Source of the DNA: Copromyces sp. CBS 386.78
Taxonomy: Eukaryota; Ascomycota; Sordariomycetes; Sordariales; Sordariaceae
Length of the DNA: 64,000 nucleotides
Direction of reading: 5' to 3'
Assembly (NCBI GenBank): GCA_030685235.1
Contig: MU839079.1
Coordinates: 806,001 to 870,000 of the forward strand
The notes beneath the pieces were generated by a model. The model was not told where the DNA came from. It ran no database searches and saw only the letters and a program-made list of their open reading frames with translations. Made by a program: the position numbers and the translations under genes. Shown in pieces: positions 1-11,995 of the stretch; position 1 is the stretch's first letter; the number at the start of each line of letters is the position of its first letter.

Positions 1-328
1 AGATATAGCGGAAGCCTTTGTAGTATATTGGGTACATTAAGATTTTATTCTCCTTTTTACTTTTTTATTTTTATTTTCCTTACGTATATTCTTCTTCTTC
101 CTCCTCTTCCTCCTTCTATTCCTCTATTTATTATATTTCTTTTTTGTAGAGTATTTATTATTTAACCGTTCCCTTAAGATATTTTTAATCGGCGTAGGAT
201 TTTACGGGTAGATTTAATTCGAGCGAGTTATTAATATTATTTACTTATATTAAGTAACTTCTTTATTTATTTTATATAAAAATTAATTAAACGATTTCTC
301 TTTTAATAATAGGTTATTTAATTTAATT

Positions 329-1151
329 AAGTATTGGAAGAAAATATTAAAGTATTCGATTTTAAATATTTATTAAAGTTAGCCGATTATTTTTGTATTA
401 AGTTGCCCGTACTTTTAAATTTAAATATCCTACTACCCTTCTACCGTATATTATTAATAATCTTCTATATTTTAGCTAATAAAGGCCATTAAAATTAATC
501 CGTAATATTAATTACGGAGTATAATTATATTCGATAGTCGGCCAAATTATATAATTGCGATAAATATATATTAATTAGCGGTATTTTAATTACTAAAGTA
601 GCGGACCCGTAAAATACTCTTTTAAACTATTTTTGTAAAGAAATAAATTACGTTAGTATATTTATTAAAATTATTTAAGAAATTTTAGACTAAGACGATT
701 AGGAATTTTAGAGATTAAAACTTTTATAATATATCGAAGCTACTAACCTAAATTCGAATATTATATTCGGTAGATTAGTAAACGTATCCGATTTAAACGA
801 AATTAATTTTATTATATATAAGTTTATACTTACTTATATAATATACGTATATATTTTAGTCCGTTAAATAGTTGCCGTTTTAAAAGCGAAGAAGTTGTTG
901 GATAATCGGGTTATTGAGGTTTTAGTTAGTTATTTATAAATTACCGTCGGTAAAAGGGATATTAAAACCGATATATAAATTATTATAAATATTTGGGAGG
1001 ATATAATTATTCTATTTAATTTGGTTACTCTTTAGTGAATAGAACTTTTAGCTTTCCTTATAGGTATTAATATTATATATTTCGCTATAATAATATTATA
1101 ATCGGTTAATTAAAGTCTCGGTTTTTATTATTTAGGCTTTGAGTTTTAAAT
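329..1151 (+). pseudogene. RIP-degraded coding relic, unrecognised protein
   Basis: One forward frame stays coherent for about 270 codons. It is broken almost only by TAA and TAG where Gln or Trp codons are expected, plus one TGA near the end. Its translation has mixed hydrophobic and charged composition unlike random A+T-rich DNA. Pieces that can be read include KYLLKLADYFCIKLP, YILISGILITKVADPQ and LLDNRVIEVLVSYL. The segment ISGILI could be a decayed SGTPI-type helicase motif III, but the spacing to any upstream DExH motif is short, so I do not assign a family. No frameshift is needed along the stretch, which argues for a former gene altered only by transitions. Confidence 0.5.
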
Positions 1152-1625
1152 ATACGTATAAAAATAGTAAATAAATTATTTTTATTAATAAAGTAAATAA
1201 AATTATTATAATTAATAGTTAGTAATTATTTTAATTATTTTTTATCGACTTTCTTTAACGTTATTATTTATTTAATTTATTTAAATCCCTTTCCCCTACT
1301 ACCCTTTCTCTAAAATTATAAGTATTTAAATATATTGTACTTAGGAAGTATTTATACGGTATATATATATAGTATAATCGTTATTACTTTCGTCCCTATC
1401 CTTCCTTTCTTTCTCTTAATTTATATACGTCTTTTGCCTTCCGTTTCCTTTTGGATTTATTTTATTATAAATATATTTTTCGATTATATATTTTCGGTTG
1501 CAGTCTTTTTGATCTTTTTTAATAAGGGATTATATAGTAAATTATATAATATATTATAAAGTTAATATATTTCTTTTTTATAGTATTTTAGGTATTAGTC
1601 GAATATTAGAAGCGTTGGTTATTGT

Positions 1626-2255
1626 ACTATATATTTATTTATATTTATACCGGCTTTATTACGCCTTCGGCGTTATTTTTCTAGCTTTAAACTTTTGAAT
1701 TCTCTTATTGTAATTTCCTATTATTTTCTGCCCTTAAGCTAGTAAATTATAGGTTAAAAGTTTAATTATTATTAGTAGTATATTTATCCTTCGCTTTTAG
1801 AATTATTATCCGGATTTAGTATAAAAATTAGTTAGGAGAGCGAAATCCTTTTACTTCTAAATTTTCTTTTAATAATTACGGTATAGTAGGGTTCGGATTT
1901 ATAATTTTAATTTCGTTTTCTATACGAAGTTTAGTAAATATTTTTTTATAGTTATTTAAAGTTTCTTCTAAAACTATATCTATCGCTTACCTATTATTCT
2001 CTATTATATATATATTTTTAATATTTATATTAGTAATTTTTTTAAATTACGTTATATGCTTACTAAAGTCGGTTAGATTATTAGGTTGCCGGCGATTTAT
2101 TGTCGGCTTATTTAAGGAGTGCGGTCTATTATTATTATAGTATACCTTTATTAATTAAAATATATTATTTAGTAATAGACTGTTATCCGTCTTTCTACGG
2201 CTATATTACTTTTATTTCTTTAATTATACCGGCCTTATATAGATTATAGAGAGGT
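1626..2255 (-). pseudogene. RIP-degraded coding relic, unrecognised protein
   Basis: The reverse strand has a frame of about 200 codons that stays coherent if TAA and TAG are read as former Gln codons. The peptide is rich in Asn, Lys and Gln, with stretches such as AIDIVLEETLNNYKKI and VKGFRSPNQFLYQIR. The last part is a Gln/Asn-rich, probably coiled segment. It lies opposite to the relic at 329-1151, so the two face each other tail to tail. I recognise no family. Confidence 0.4.
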
Positions 2256-2710
2256 AGGGGAAAGAGGAGCTATTTGGTAAATATATTTGCTATTTTAATA
2301 AAATAGTCGGTTGGGAAAGGGAGTATGGTTTGGAATATCGGTATATAGAGGACTTGGATTTGACGTTATCTTACCTCTTTTATTACTTTTTAGTATATAA
2401 TTTTTGCTAGCTTTGGCTAATTATTGGGATATAGTATAAATATTTTACGTTTTTTTACTTTACTCCCCTTCGCTTCTTCTTATTTAAATTACCCTCCCGC
2501 CGTTAATTAAGTACCTATATAAAATTTTAAATTTTTATTTCAATTTTACTACTTTATAAAATAAAATTTCCTAGAAATACTTTAAGTAGAAATTTCCTTA
2601 CCTTAATTAACGGCCCGTATATATCCTTTCTATAGGGTAAAAATTTTCCGTTATCTTTTATTTCTCTTAGGGTTCTTTTTTTTTCTTTTTTTTCTATTAT
2701 ATTAATTTCT

Positions 2711-2896
2711 TAAAGCCCAGTTCGCGGACTTACTATCACGTCAACTTTTTAAAGCCTAGCCGCGTATTTACTATTACGTTAACTTTTTAAAGCCTAACCG
2801 CGTATTTACTATTACGTTAACTTCTTAAAGCCTAGCTGCGCACTTACTATCACGTTAACTCCTTAAAGCCTAACCGCGTCCTTACTATTACATTAA
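2711..2896. repeat. 38-bp tandem repeat, five copies
   Basis: Five copies start at 2711, 2750, 2788, 2826 and 2864, a 38-39 bp period. Each begins TAAAGCC and carries a core of the form CGCG..TTACTATTACGTTAA. Copies differ mostly by C/T transitions (for example TATCACGTCAAC against TATTACGTTAAC), which fits RIP acting on an older, more GC-rich array. The first copy keeps the most C and G. Confidence 0.85.
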
Positions 2897-3119
2897 AATC
2901 TACGCTACAATAACCTATATACTTATATACATTATTTAAAATAAGAAATAGTATTATAAATCGTATATTTTATTAATTATAGGGTTATACTAATAGTAAA
3001 TTATTTATAACCAACTAGTAATCGCTATATATTTTTAACGTTACGCTTTTACTACTATTATTATATAAGCGCTTAAATAATATTATTATTATTAAGAGAT
3101 TTTTAAGATTAATTGTTTT

Positions 3120-4148
3120 ATAATTAACTATAGCCGAAGAGACCCCTATTATTAATATCCGGGAACCGGGTAACGGGCCTTTACCCGCCCCTAAAATATT
3201 TATTACCCGTATTAAAGTCTAGATCTAACTACGCTATTTAGAAATAATTATTCCCGAAGGCGCTATTATTATAAATAATTTAGTAATTCTTTCTGACTAA
3301 ATTGCACGCTTAATAGCCTTCGTAACTATAATTTCGCCGGGTGGCCGGAAACGCCGACGTACTTTTAATATTAAGTCTATTATAAATTCAGTATCTTATA
3401 CCGATTTAGAATAAGATATTAGCAATAATACTTTCGATAATATAGACCTAATTAATATAGTTATTATAAATTTAAATGGCCCCGGCGGTATATAGTCTAA
3501 TACTATTTATAATTAGTACTTAGCGTAAACAAATTCTATTAAAAATTATAAGTATATTATAGTTAATAAGAATATTAGGCTCCTAGCGGAGAGGTTTTAT
3601 AAATATTTAATCGAATTCTTTTTATTAGAAGTAAAAGCTTTCAATCCGGCATTTAATATTAAAGCCTATTTAATTATAGATAATTTAAACCGCTTAATTA
3701 ATATTAATATTAAAATTAGAATTTTAATCGACTTTAGAAAGCGTTTTAAAACGGAAAGTAAGGCTAATATTACGCGGAAGTCCCTTCGTACTAATACTAT
3801 AAGTGCCGATAATTAAAATACTGTTACTAATAGTAGTTAATAATATTCGTTTAAAAGAAAAAAGATTAAGAAGAATATATTATTCGATATTAAAATTATA
3901 AATTCTAAAGAATATAATTAAGAGGACGAATTAAATAGGGGGGATAATTAATTAACCGCCGGCCCGGATAGGATTAGTTTAAAGCTTTCGAAAATTATTT
4001 TTAAAAAAAATTTAAATAATAGTATATTAATTATAAAGCCGCTACTACTATCGCCGTTAACGAAGATTTTAATTATTAACTACTATAAAATAAAGGAGGT
4101 AAAGAAAAGTTTTATTATATTAATTAATTTTTAATAGAAAGTAATTTA
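3120..4148 (+). pseudogene. RIP-degraded coding relic, unrecognised protein of about 340 codons
   Basis: A forward frame is coherent for roughly 340 codons with only TAA and TAG interruptions. The start reads IAEETPIINIREPGNGPLPA. A middle part contains RLLAERFYKYLIEFFLLEVK and a helical stretch of Asn, Leu and Ile. The last third is Lys/Glu-rich and ends near VKKSFIILINFQQKV. Retained CpG-containing codons (CCG, CGG, GGC) cluster in the first third and look like real codon choices. It is on the same strand as the recombinase relic about 1.5 kb downstream and might have been part of the same element, but I cannot name it. Confidence 0.5.
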
Positions 4149-4789
4149 GTGAGGAGTAATATAAATTTATTTTATATAGATTAAAATTACGAATTATAAG
4201 TATTTTATATTAGCGGATCTTATTTAATTAGGGCAATATAGAAGTTTGAATATATTTATAAAAGTTACTAAATTTGTATTTTCCTTCCTTTTCTCTTTAA
4301 GTCTTATTATATAAGCCGTATTAAAAATAGTAATATAATATACGGATATATAAATATATATAAGAGAAGCCTCTACTTCTAATACGCTCCCTAAATGCTA
4401 AATATTTTTAAATATTCTATAACGGCCTTTTTAAAGTACTTATTAATAATTTCGGACTGCTTAATAACTTTCTTAATATTTACCTTAATAAATATAAATT
4501 TTTAAGGTTATCGGGTAATTACCGTTTAAAGGCGCTATACTTCTTTAATTAAGGGAAATAAAATAAAAGCCCTAATTATTTACCTATTTTTATTATAACG
4601 CTTCGAGCCCTAGAAATAGTTTTATACTATATTTCGGCTATTTATTATATTTTATTATATTTATATTATTTATTTTTAAATATTTTTAATTTTGTAAAAT
4701 TCTTATATAATTTATTGTCTACCCCGCCGTAATATTACCGAATTTTAAATATATTTCGGTTATTTCTTTATTTTATTCGGCGCCTTCCT

Positions 4790-4987
4790 TTGATTTTAAT
4801 ATTTATATATTTTATAGAGGCGAATTATAAAGTTATACCTCTAAACGCGATTTATAATATTTATACTAGCGTTAAACGGCTATTGTTCGCCGAGAAAATT
4901 AATAATTTAGCTTTAGATAATAAAGTAATTTTCAATTTGTTTAAAGAAGTTAAAGAAATTTCTGATGTTTCTAGTAAGTCGGTCTAA
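4790..4987 (+). pseudogene. Possible coding remnant
   Basis: This is an open frame of 65 codons whose C-terminal part (LLFAEKINNLALDNKVI and LFKEVKEISDVSSKSV) looks more protein-like than expected for this A+T content. Unlike its neighbours it has no internal stop. It may be the end of a decayed gene or chance. No family is recognised. Confidence 0.2.
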
Positions 4988-5090
4988 TTGTAAAATACTA
5001 ATCTACTTTACTATATTCGCAATCCCCTATTTCGTAAAATATCTATTGTACTCGCAATCCCTTACTTCGTAGAGTATTTACTGTACTCGC
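4988..5090. repeat. 35-bp tandem repeat, two to three copies
   Basis: Segments ending in TATTCGC (5020), TACTCGC (5055) and TACTCGC (5090) repeat at exactly 35 bp. The spacer is of the form AATCCC.TA.TTCGTA. The first copy is partial or decayed. Differences are again C/T or G/A changes. Confidence 0.65.
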
Positions 5091-5624
5091 TAAACAAATT
5101 TACTAATAATAATTCTAATTGGATTTCAATAGTATATAATATTAACCTAAAAGAGATAAAATTGCGTAAGGGACCGTTATATTGCACTCCTCAAACTCTC
5201 TTTATAAGCGCTACTCCCGCTTAATTTTAATAATTTAGAATTAGTAGAATAAAATAAATTACTTTAACCTACCGATAAAAAGCGGTTTATAATAATAGTA
5301 AAAATATAAATTTATTTAAATATTCTTAAATTCTTATATAATTTAATAATATTATTAATTAGAAATTCCCTTCTCCGAATAATAATTATATAATTAATAT
5401 TATTAAATTTAGAACGACCTAAATTTATAGTAGTAAGGTAATAAACTATTAAACCTATATATAATTTCGAAATGCCTTTATATTTTAAGTTTAAAGAACT
5501 TAAATTGTAACCGGCGCTTTAATTAATTTAAGACCCTAATATAATAATATTAAAAATAAGTTTACGGAGATTATAAAATATATTATTGGGAAAGGTTAGG
5601 TAACGGCCGTTATTTTAAAATCGA

Positions 5625-7533
5625 AATTAATTTACTACAACGACGTTAATATAATTAAATTATAAATATTAATTGATTATAATATTTTAATAATTCGGTC
5701 TAAAGAAGTGGCCGAAGTCTATTATTTTACTTAGGTTTTAGGGCGTATTTATACCCTAAGGCTAAATAGTATCAGTTAATTTATTCAAATTTATTTTATA
5801 ACCGGCTATTTTTTAAAATAGAGAAATATTATTATTTTTTATAATAATAAATTAAGGAAATTTAAAGTTAAATTCCTTATTCGGGTCTTTAAAATTAATT
5901 TCGAATATAATTTCGAATGGGCTATATATAAAATATAATAGCTAAGGGACTAGATATTAATTATTATACCTACGGGGGATATTAATATAATATTTTTCTC
6001 GGTCCTCTATTACCTTCTAACGATCGCCCTTCGGCGGAGAATATTAAAATATTATTCAATAATAAAGGAATTCTTCTAAAATAATAGACGGCAAATTACC
6101 ATTAAGGATTAATATTTAAATTATCTAATTTTCTTCTTAATTAAACCTAAAGGGGTTAGGGTTACTAATATACCCGTTAACGTTAAATAAATTACTATAT
6201 ACTTTAAAAATAGAAGTATTAAATTCGGTTTACTTAAATTTATTAATTTCTATTCTTTAAGGCGTAAATCCGCTAATAAAATAATTAAGTAAAGGAATAT
6301 TAGAATTAAAACTACGAGAGCGTTACTTAATTATAACCCGGAAATAAGAATATTAGAATAATATTATATTAATTTTCTCCGAACTTTCGACGTTTTAATT
6401 ATTATTTTTAGCGAAGAGTTAAATAATATTTAAATAGTAATTAGGGAAGTAGAATTAGCTTTCAATATTTTTTTTAACGAAGAAATTAAAGTTATTTTTA
6501 GCCTACTCTTTAATACTATTATAAATAAATTAATAATATAGGATCCTAACTTCCTATAAAATATTAGTATTGCCGAAATTAAGAATTATAAGCGGCGAAT
6601 TCGGTAGGTAACTATTAAAAGTATTTTTAATAAAGTTATTTAATAGTAATTAGAAGAGATGACCGTTACGAATAAATAATAACGTATCGAGCGTATTAAA
6701 GAATATACGTTTATTAATTTACTTATTAAACGGGTAAAGGAAGCCTTCGTTAATACGTTAACTATTTCGGCTAAAAATAATTCGAATAATAGTAATATCG
6801 ATATAAGTACGGGTTTCTTCAAAGTCCCTAAGAATTAGCGTTAGTCTTTTATATTTTTAGTAGAGTTAAATACCGAAATTAGAAAGGAGAATAAGATTAT
6901 ATATAGTATAGAAGTAGATTAGAGCTATCCTAATATCGAGGGTTATTTTAAAAAAGATATCAATTATATTATTTTAGTAAAATCCTTTATAGAAATTCTT
7001 TTAGAAGATACTATATACCGTAATTTCAAATATAATCTAATTTAATATTGCGCCTATTTTAAAAATATATTTATTCCTTAAAATATACGGGAAAAATTCT
7101 ACCTATCGCCTTCTAAATTAGAAATTTATTAATAATTAAATATTTATATACTATTTAAAAAATAGAAGCGGGTATATAATTATACTTACTTTTCTTCTTA
7201 ACCTAAACCTATAAAAGTATTCCTATACCCGTATTATAAAGAATTAAGGGTTAATAAATCGTTTTCAAAATAGAATCGACTCTTATCGTATTTTAAACTT
7301 CAAATTAATAATAATACCGACTTAGCTTCTAACTTTGACCGCTATTATTAAAAATTATAAAACGCTAATAGATAGTTTAATAATAATTTTTTCGTTTTCT
7401 ATTTCGTTAAATTTTCTAGTAGAAGAAAAAAGTATATTATATTAAAAATAAAGAAAAAATTAAAGTGTATAAGTGCGGAGATAAGGATTTTATTCTTTAT
7501 TAATTAGGAATTTAATACCCCTATTAACTACGA
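5625..7533 (+). pseudogene. Relic of a DUF3435-type tyrosine recombinase with C2H2-like segment
   Basis: One forward frame runs about 635 codons without any frameshift, interrupted only by TAA/TAG. At 6248-6283 it reads FYSLRRKSANKI, matching the Y-x-L-R-R box II of DUF3435 (PF11917) tyrosine recombinases. At 6320-6370 it reads ALLNYNPEIRILE-stop-YYIN. This fits the following box: LL-x-H with the His changed to Tyr (TAT at 6332-6334, from CAT or CAC by RIP), then the Tyr nucleophile region ten residues later (6362-6367). Upstream is an all-alpha region that would be the rest of the catalytic domain. Near 7215-7290, FLYPYYKELRV..NRLLSYFK looks like a C2H2 finger whose Cys and His became Tyr, and many DUF3435 proteins carry such a tail. 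The family includes Starship captains and Crypton-like recombinases. The gene is dead, and assignment rests on motifs read by eye. Confidence 0.6.
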
Positions 7534-8559
7534 ATAGTATAATACCTTCGTTAGAAGCGGAAGTGAAAATATAGAGTTTAAATAGACCGCCGGTCTTAAA
7601 TATATAACCGACCCGACAGAGGATCCGGGATATTTAATCCTAAATTTTAAATATCAAAAAGCGGTAATAGAGGAGGATTCTAAGGATTTAATAGACTTTT
7701 ATTTTAATAATAAAGTTTATAAAAAGGTAGAAAAGTAAATTAGGGTATTTTTTTCTAAGGCTATTACCAGGTATAAGGTAGGTTATTACTATTTAATAGA
7801 GGTATATTATAGTACTACTTATATAGTATATTTATTAATTAATATCGCTACTATTATTAAGTACTATAGACGTTAATATAAATATTAAAATTTCTAAGAT
7901 AAATAACCTATAATTAAGCTATTATATTCGTAAATAATCTACGAAATAATAAAATTAATAATAATAGGACTTAAATAAAAAATAAAAAAGAATTTTATCT
8001 ACTAAAAAAAAACTTTATAAATTAAGGAAAATTTAATTAGATTATAATATTCGTATTTATTTAGTAGGTACTTACCTAGAGGTATTTACAACCCCTAAAA
8101 TTATAATACGTTATAAAATTTTTGTTTTTAACGAATTTACAACGTTATAAAATAAAAATAAGGTACCTTAGTATTTATTTAAATTAAATACTTTAAATTC
8201 GCGGTATTATAATCTTCTAATTATTTTTACGGATAATATTATTAAATAATTTTACTTTTACCTTAATTTAAGATTTACTATTCGTAAAAATAAGGTTATC
8301 GATAGCCGAATTAATTAAAATATCCTAAATCCTAATATTTCGCTCCTAACCTATCCTTTATATCCGCTTAATAATCTAATCCCGTAGACTAAGAACCTAA
8401 TATAGTTCGTAGATAATCAGGTCTAAAGCTCCGGTAATATTAATTCCGATCCCTCTAGAAATTAAAGAAATTAATAGGATTTAAATAACCTTAAGACGGT
8501 TAATTAAACTTCCTTAATATTATATCCCGTTCTAGGATTAGTATTATACCGTTATATTT

Positions 8560-10930
8560 TACAACTTTAGCTTCCGTTAAATATTTTAACCCTTTTAACG
8601 AGAGAGAGGTATTATTAAATTTCTAATTTCTAAAAAATAACTAAACGCTTTATTAGCGATATTTTAATAAATATATTTAATATTTACTACCCGACGAATA
8701 ACTTCGTATATAATATTTAAAAACTTTACTGATATACTAATAATTATAATCTTATATCCTTCTAAATTATATAGCTACTTTTCGTCGTCTATAAAGATTT
8801 TGAAGATAGTTTCTATAATAATACGAATTTTAGGGGAAAAAATAGTTTAATTTTCAGTATCCTTTAACTTCTTTAATTATTTAATAGTATAATTAGCGTT
8901 GTTTTTACTTTTAATTTTTATAATAAATAATATACTGGATGCCTATTTATTTTTAACTTATTCGTTATTATTATTATTACTATTTAAATCGTTATTATTA
9001 TTTTTATTTCTCTCTTTTTCTAAACCTACGTCGTAATCGAAGTTAAAATCCTTATTTTTATAATTGGGGTCGCCTACTTTATTAGTTTCTTCGAAGTCTT
9101 CTTTGTAATTTATTATTAATCTATATTTAAGGTAATAATTAGTGATATTAATAATTTTTATGTTTTAATACTCTACTAATATATTATCGGCGTTAGTTAC
9201 TTTAGGATATAATTGAATAATATTCTCCTTATTATTATTTAATAATAATTCCGTTAATAAACGATTAGAATTGATTTAGCGAACTTTCGTTAAATATACG
9301 AAAGCTTTTTTAATAAATTATACCCTCTTTTATTATTAGTTCGGATATTTAAACAATTGAAAATACTGTTAAATTTATTTTACCGCCTCCGAAATTTTAT
9401 TTTATACTTTTAAATTTATATTAAACCCAATATTTATAATATTTTTAATTTTTTCTAATAAATTTAGTACTAATTTAAGTTTCGCTATTATTAATTTAAG
9501 TAGGAGGCGCGATAAGATAGTTAAATAAATATTATTTAAGTGTATTAATTAATTAGTTAGGCTGCTACCTATTATATAAATAAAATACTATTTATTATTA
9601 AATAGCGGGTAGGGAAATATTAGAAATAGTAAAAGAATATTATTTTAATAATTATAAATAAGAATATTAATTAATAAAAAGATATAATTATATTTTAACG
9701 CCCGAACTATTATTATAAATAATATCTTTTCGTTTCGAATATTATATACTTCGTTAAAAATTATAACCCGGATATATTTTACTAGTAAAGAATATAGAAA
9801 CGAATAAAATACTAGTAATAAACGCCTACGGCCTCCTATAAGAAGACTTTCATTTATATTAATAATTTCTAAATTATATTTTGCTTATTATATTATATAC
9901 TTAATATACTAGTACTATATTTAATTTTGGCTATAGATTATAATATTAAAGTTTAGTAAATCGTAGGCCGGGTATATTCTAATATTAAAAATTAGAACCG
10001 ACGGCTAGTAATCCTATAATATATATTAGTTATATTATTTTTTTATAGTAAATTATTGCTTCGTAGGATATAAGAAGTTAGGGAATCTTTATATTTATAT
10101 TTGTAAAATATTTTCGTATTTCGTCTAATTATTATAGAATATATAATTTCCGTATAATTATTAAAATATAATTAGAGTTTAGACGATCCCTTTTTAATTT
10201 AATCGCCGCTATAAGGGCTGTTAATAATTTTCCTAAACCTATTTCGTTATAAAGAAACGCTCCTCGGAATAATAAATAAATTAAGCGGTATAATTTTATT
10301 ACGTTATTCGCCTATTAAAACTATAATTTAATTTAAAAATATATTAAATAACCCGTTAGATTCGTTAGTAATAATTAATTAAAATTTATAAAGATTCTTC
10401 TATTAAATATTAGATAATTAAGTATTTTTTCAATATACGGTAGGTTTAAATAAGGTTTAAGAGCGCCCGTTTAAATAAATAGTATTATATTTACGTATTT
10501 AATATTAAATAAGCTGTTAATAATAAATTTTCGTATACTTTCGAACTTGCTCCCAACCTTTATAATCTTTAAAAATTCTATATCTAATTGGTTAGAATCT
10601 TCTAAAATAATTTTAATTATTTTATTACGCTTTTAAATTACTTTTATAATAGGATTATTAAAGTTTCTATTATTTCGGCTATATTTTACATTATTTTTAA
10701 TAGTATTTTAATACTTTAAATACTGTATTTTTTCGGTACGTAAGGTATAAATATTAATAGTAGCGCTAAGCCTTATTTATAATAGTAGGTTATTAGTTTT
10801 TAAGGAAATTAAGTATTCGAATTTAAATTAGGAGAATTTTTCAATAGCTTTTTATTTTTCTTTACGAATATACTTTATAAACGCCAAAATTACTAGGTCC
10901 CTAAAGTAATTAGTTAATAAATAATTTTAA
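8560..10930 (-). pseudogene. Relic of a SNF2-family DNA-dependent ATPase
   Basis: A reverse-strand frame of about 790 codons is unbroken except for TAA/TAG. Helicase motifs appear in order and in RIP-altered form. Motif I reads RGAFLYNEIGLGK near 10231-10270, where DEMGLGK became NEIGLGK through GAC to AAC and ATG to ATA. Motif Ia reads ILIIIRKLYILQQ with LDEIRKYF (about 10095-10160). Motif II reads RVIIFNEVYNIRN (about 9735-9775), a decayed DExH box. Motif III reads IFLLINILIYN (about 9655-9690), decayed from an LLTGTPIHN type. The C-terminal third is Asn-rich and charged and is not assigned. The order and spacing suit a SNF2 N-terminal ATPase domain rather than RecQ or Helitron helicases. 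It runs tail to tail with the recombinase relic. Confidence 0.65.
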
Positions 10931-11995
10931 TAATTTACCCGTTTTCTTCTTCCCCTTTACCCCCCGAAAAAAAAAAAGAAAAAAAAAAGTTAAATAGATT
11001 GTAATATATAAATACCTCTAGGTAGTTGGCCCGACGGATAGAGGGTATTATTTATATATTATTTATATTATTATTTATTATATAATTATTATTAGGGTTA
11101 ACCCCTTTAATTAGTATTATAATAGGGGAATATATTTAATATTATAAAAATATTCGTTTCGGTTAATATTTATTTAATATCGTTGTTATAAAAGAAGAGA
11201 GAGAAGAGGAGGGAGTCGATTAAGGCTTCTTATACCCGAAGACCGCGTTGCCTCTCTTAATTTGCAGCCTCCTCCTTCCTATTTCCTAAGGAAATTTTAG
11301 TCTTAAATATCGGATAAATAAACGCCGGCGTTAATATAAAATAGAAGGAATAGAAGATAGAATTTAAACGAACGGTTTAACTTTAAACGGATAAATTTAT
11401 AACCGGACGGAAATTAATTTTCAAAGTAAATAAAAATATTAAATTATAACTATAAATTAAGGAAAAAAAGGAAAGAAGGTAAAACTCTTTATCTTTTAAT
11501 TTTTAATAAATTAGTAAGGTATAGATCTAGGGGCTAGTCTAAATATTTATATATATTTAAATATTGTAGAATAATAAGAAAAATACTCTAACTTAATAGT
11601 TATTTCCTATATAAGATTTTTCTATACTTAATTATAATTCTATAGATACGAAAGTTACTTAGTATCAACCTTACTATATAAAATTTATTATTTACGGATT
11701 TATATTTATAATAAATAACGAGCAAAAGGTCCTCTTTATATTATAGATTTATGTAGAATTAGTAATATTAGAAAGAAACCGAAACCTAAGACGAAAAACG
11801 ATTGTATAAGTGCCATCTATAAGTCCTTCCTTAATATCGGTCCCAAGATCCTCCTAAGCATTGACTCCCTCCACGGCCATTAGCATCTTATTATATTAAT
11901 TAGTTAATTATAGTATACTACCACTACCGCCAATATCGTCCAAATGTCTAACCTCAGTGCGTTAAGAAGACCGATCCAAGTCCCAAACCTTTTAT
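10931..11995. other. A+T-rich stretch without recognisable gene
   Basis: The stretch has a poly-A/C run near 10960-10990, a purine-rich segment near 11190-11215, and a short GC-rich patch at about 11215-11345. I see no frame as coherent as in the flanking relics. Confidence 0.4.

Noticed and set aside
1335..1559. 74-codon hydrophobic open frame in the A+T-rich tract
   Set aside because: Ile/Phe/Tyr-rich translations arise easily in RIP'd DNA, and it has no coherent extension or known similarity.
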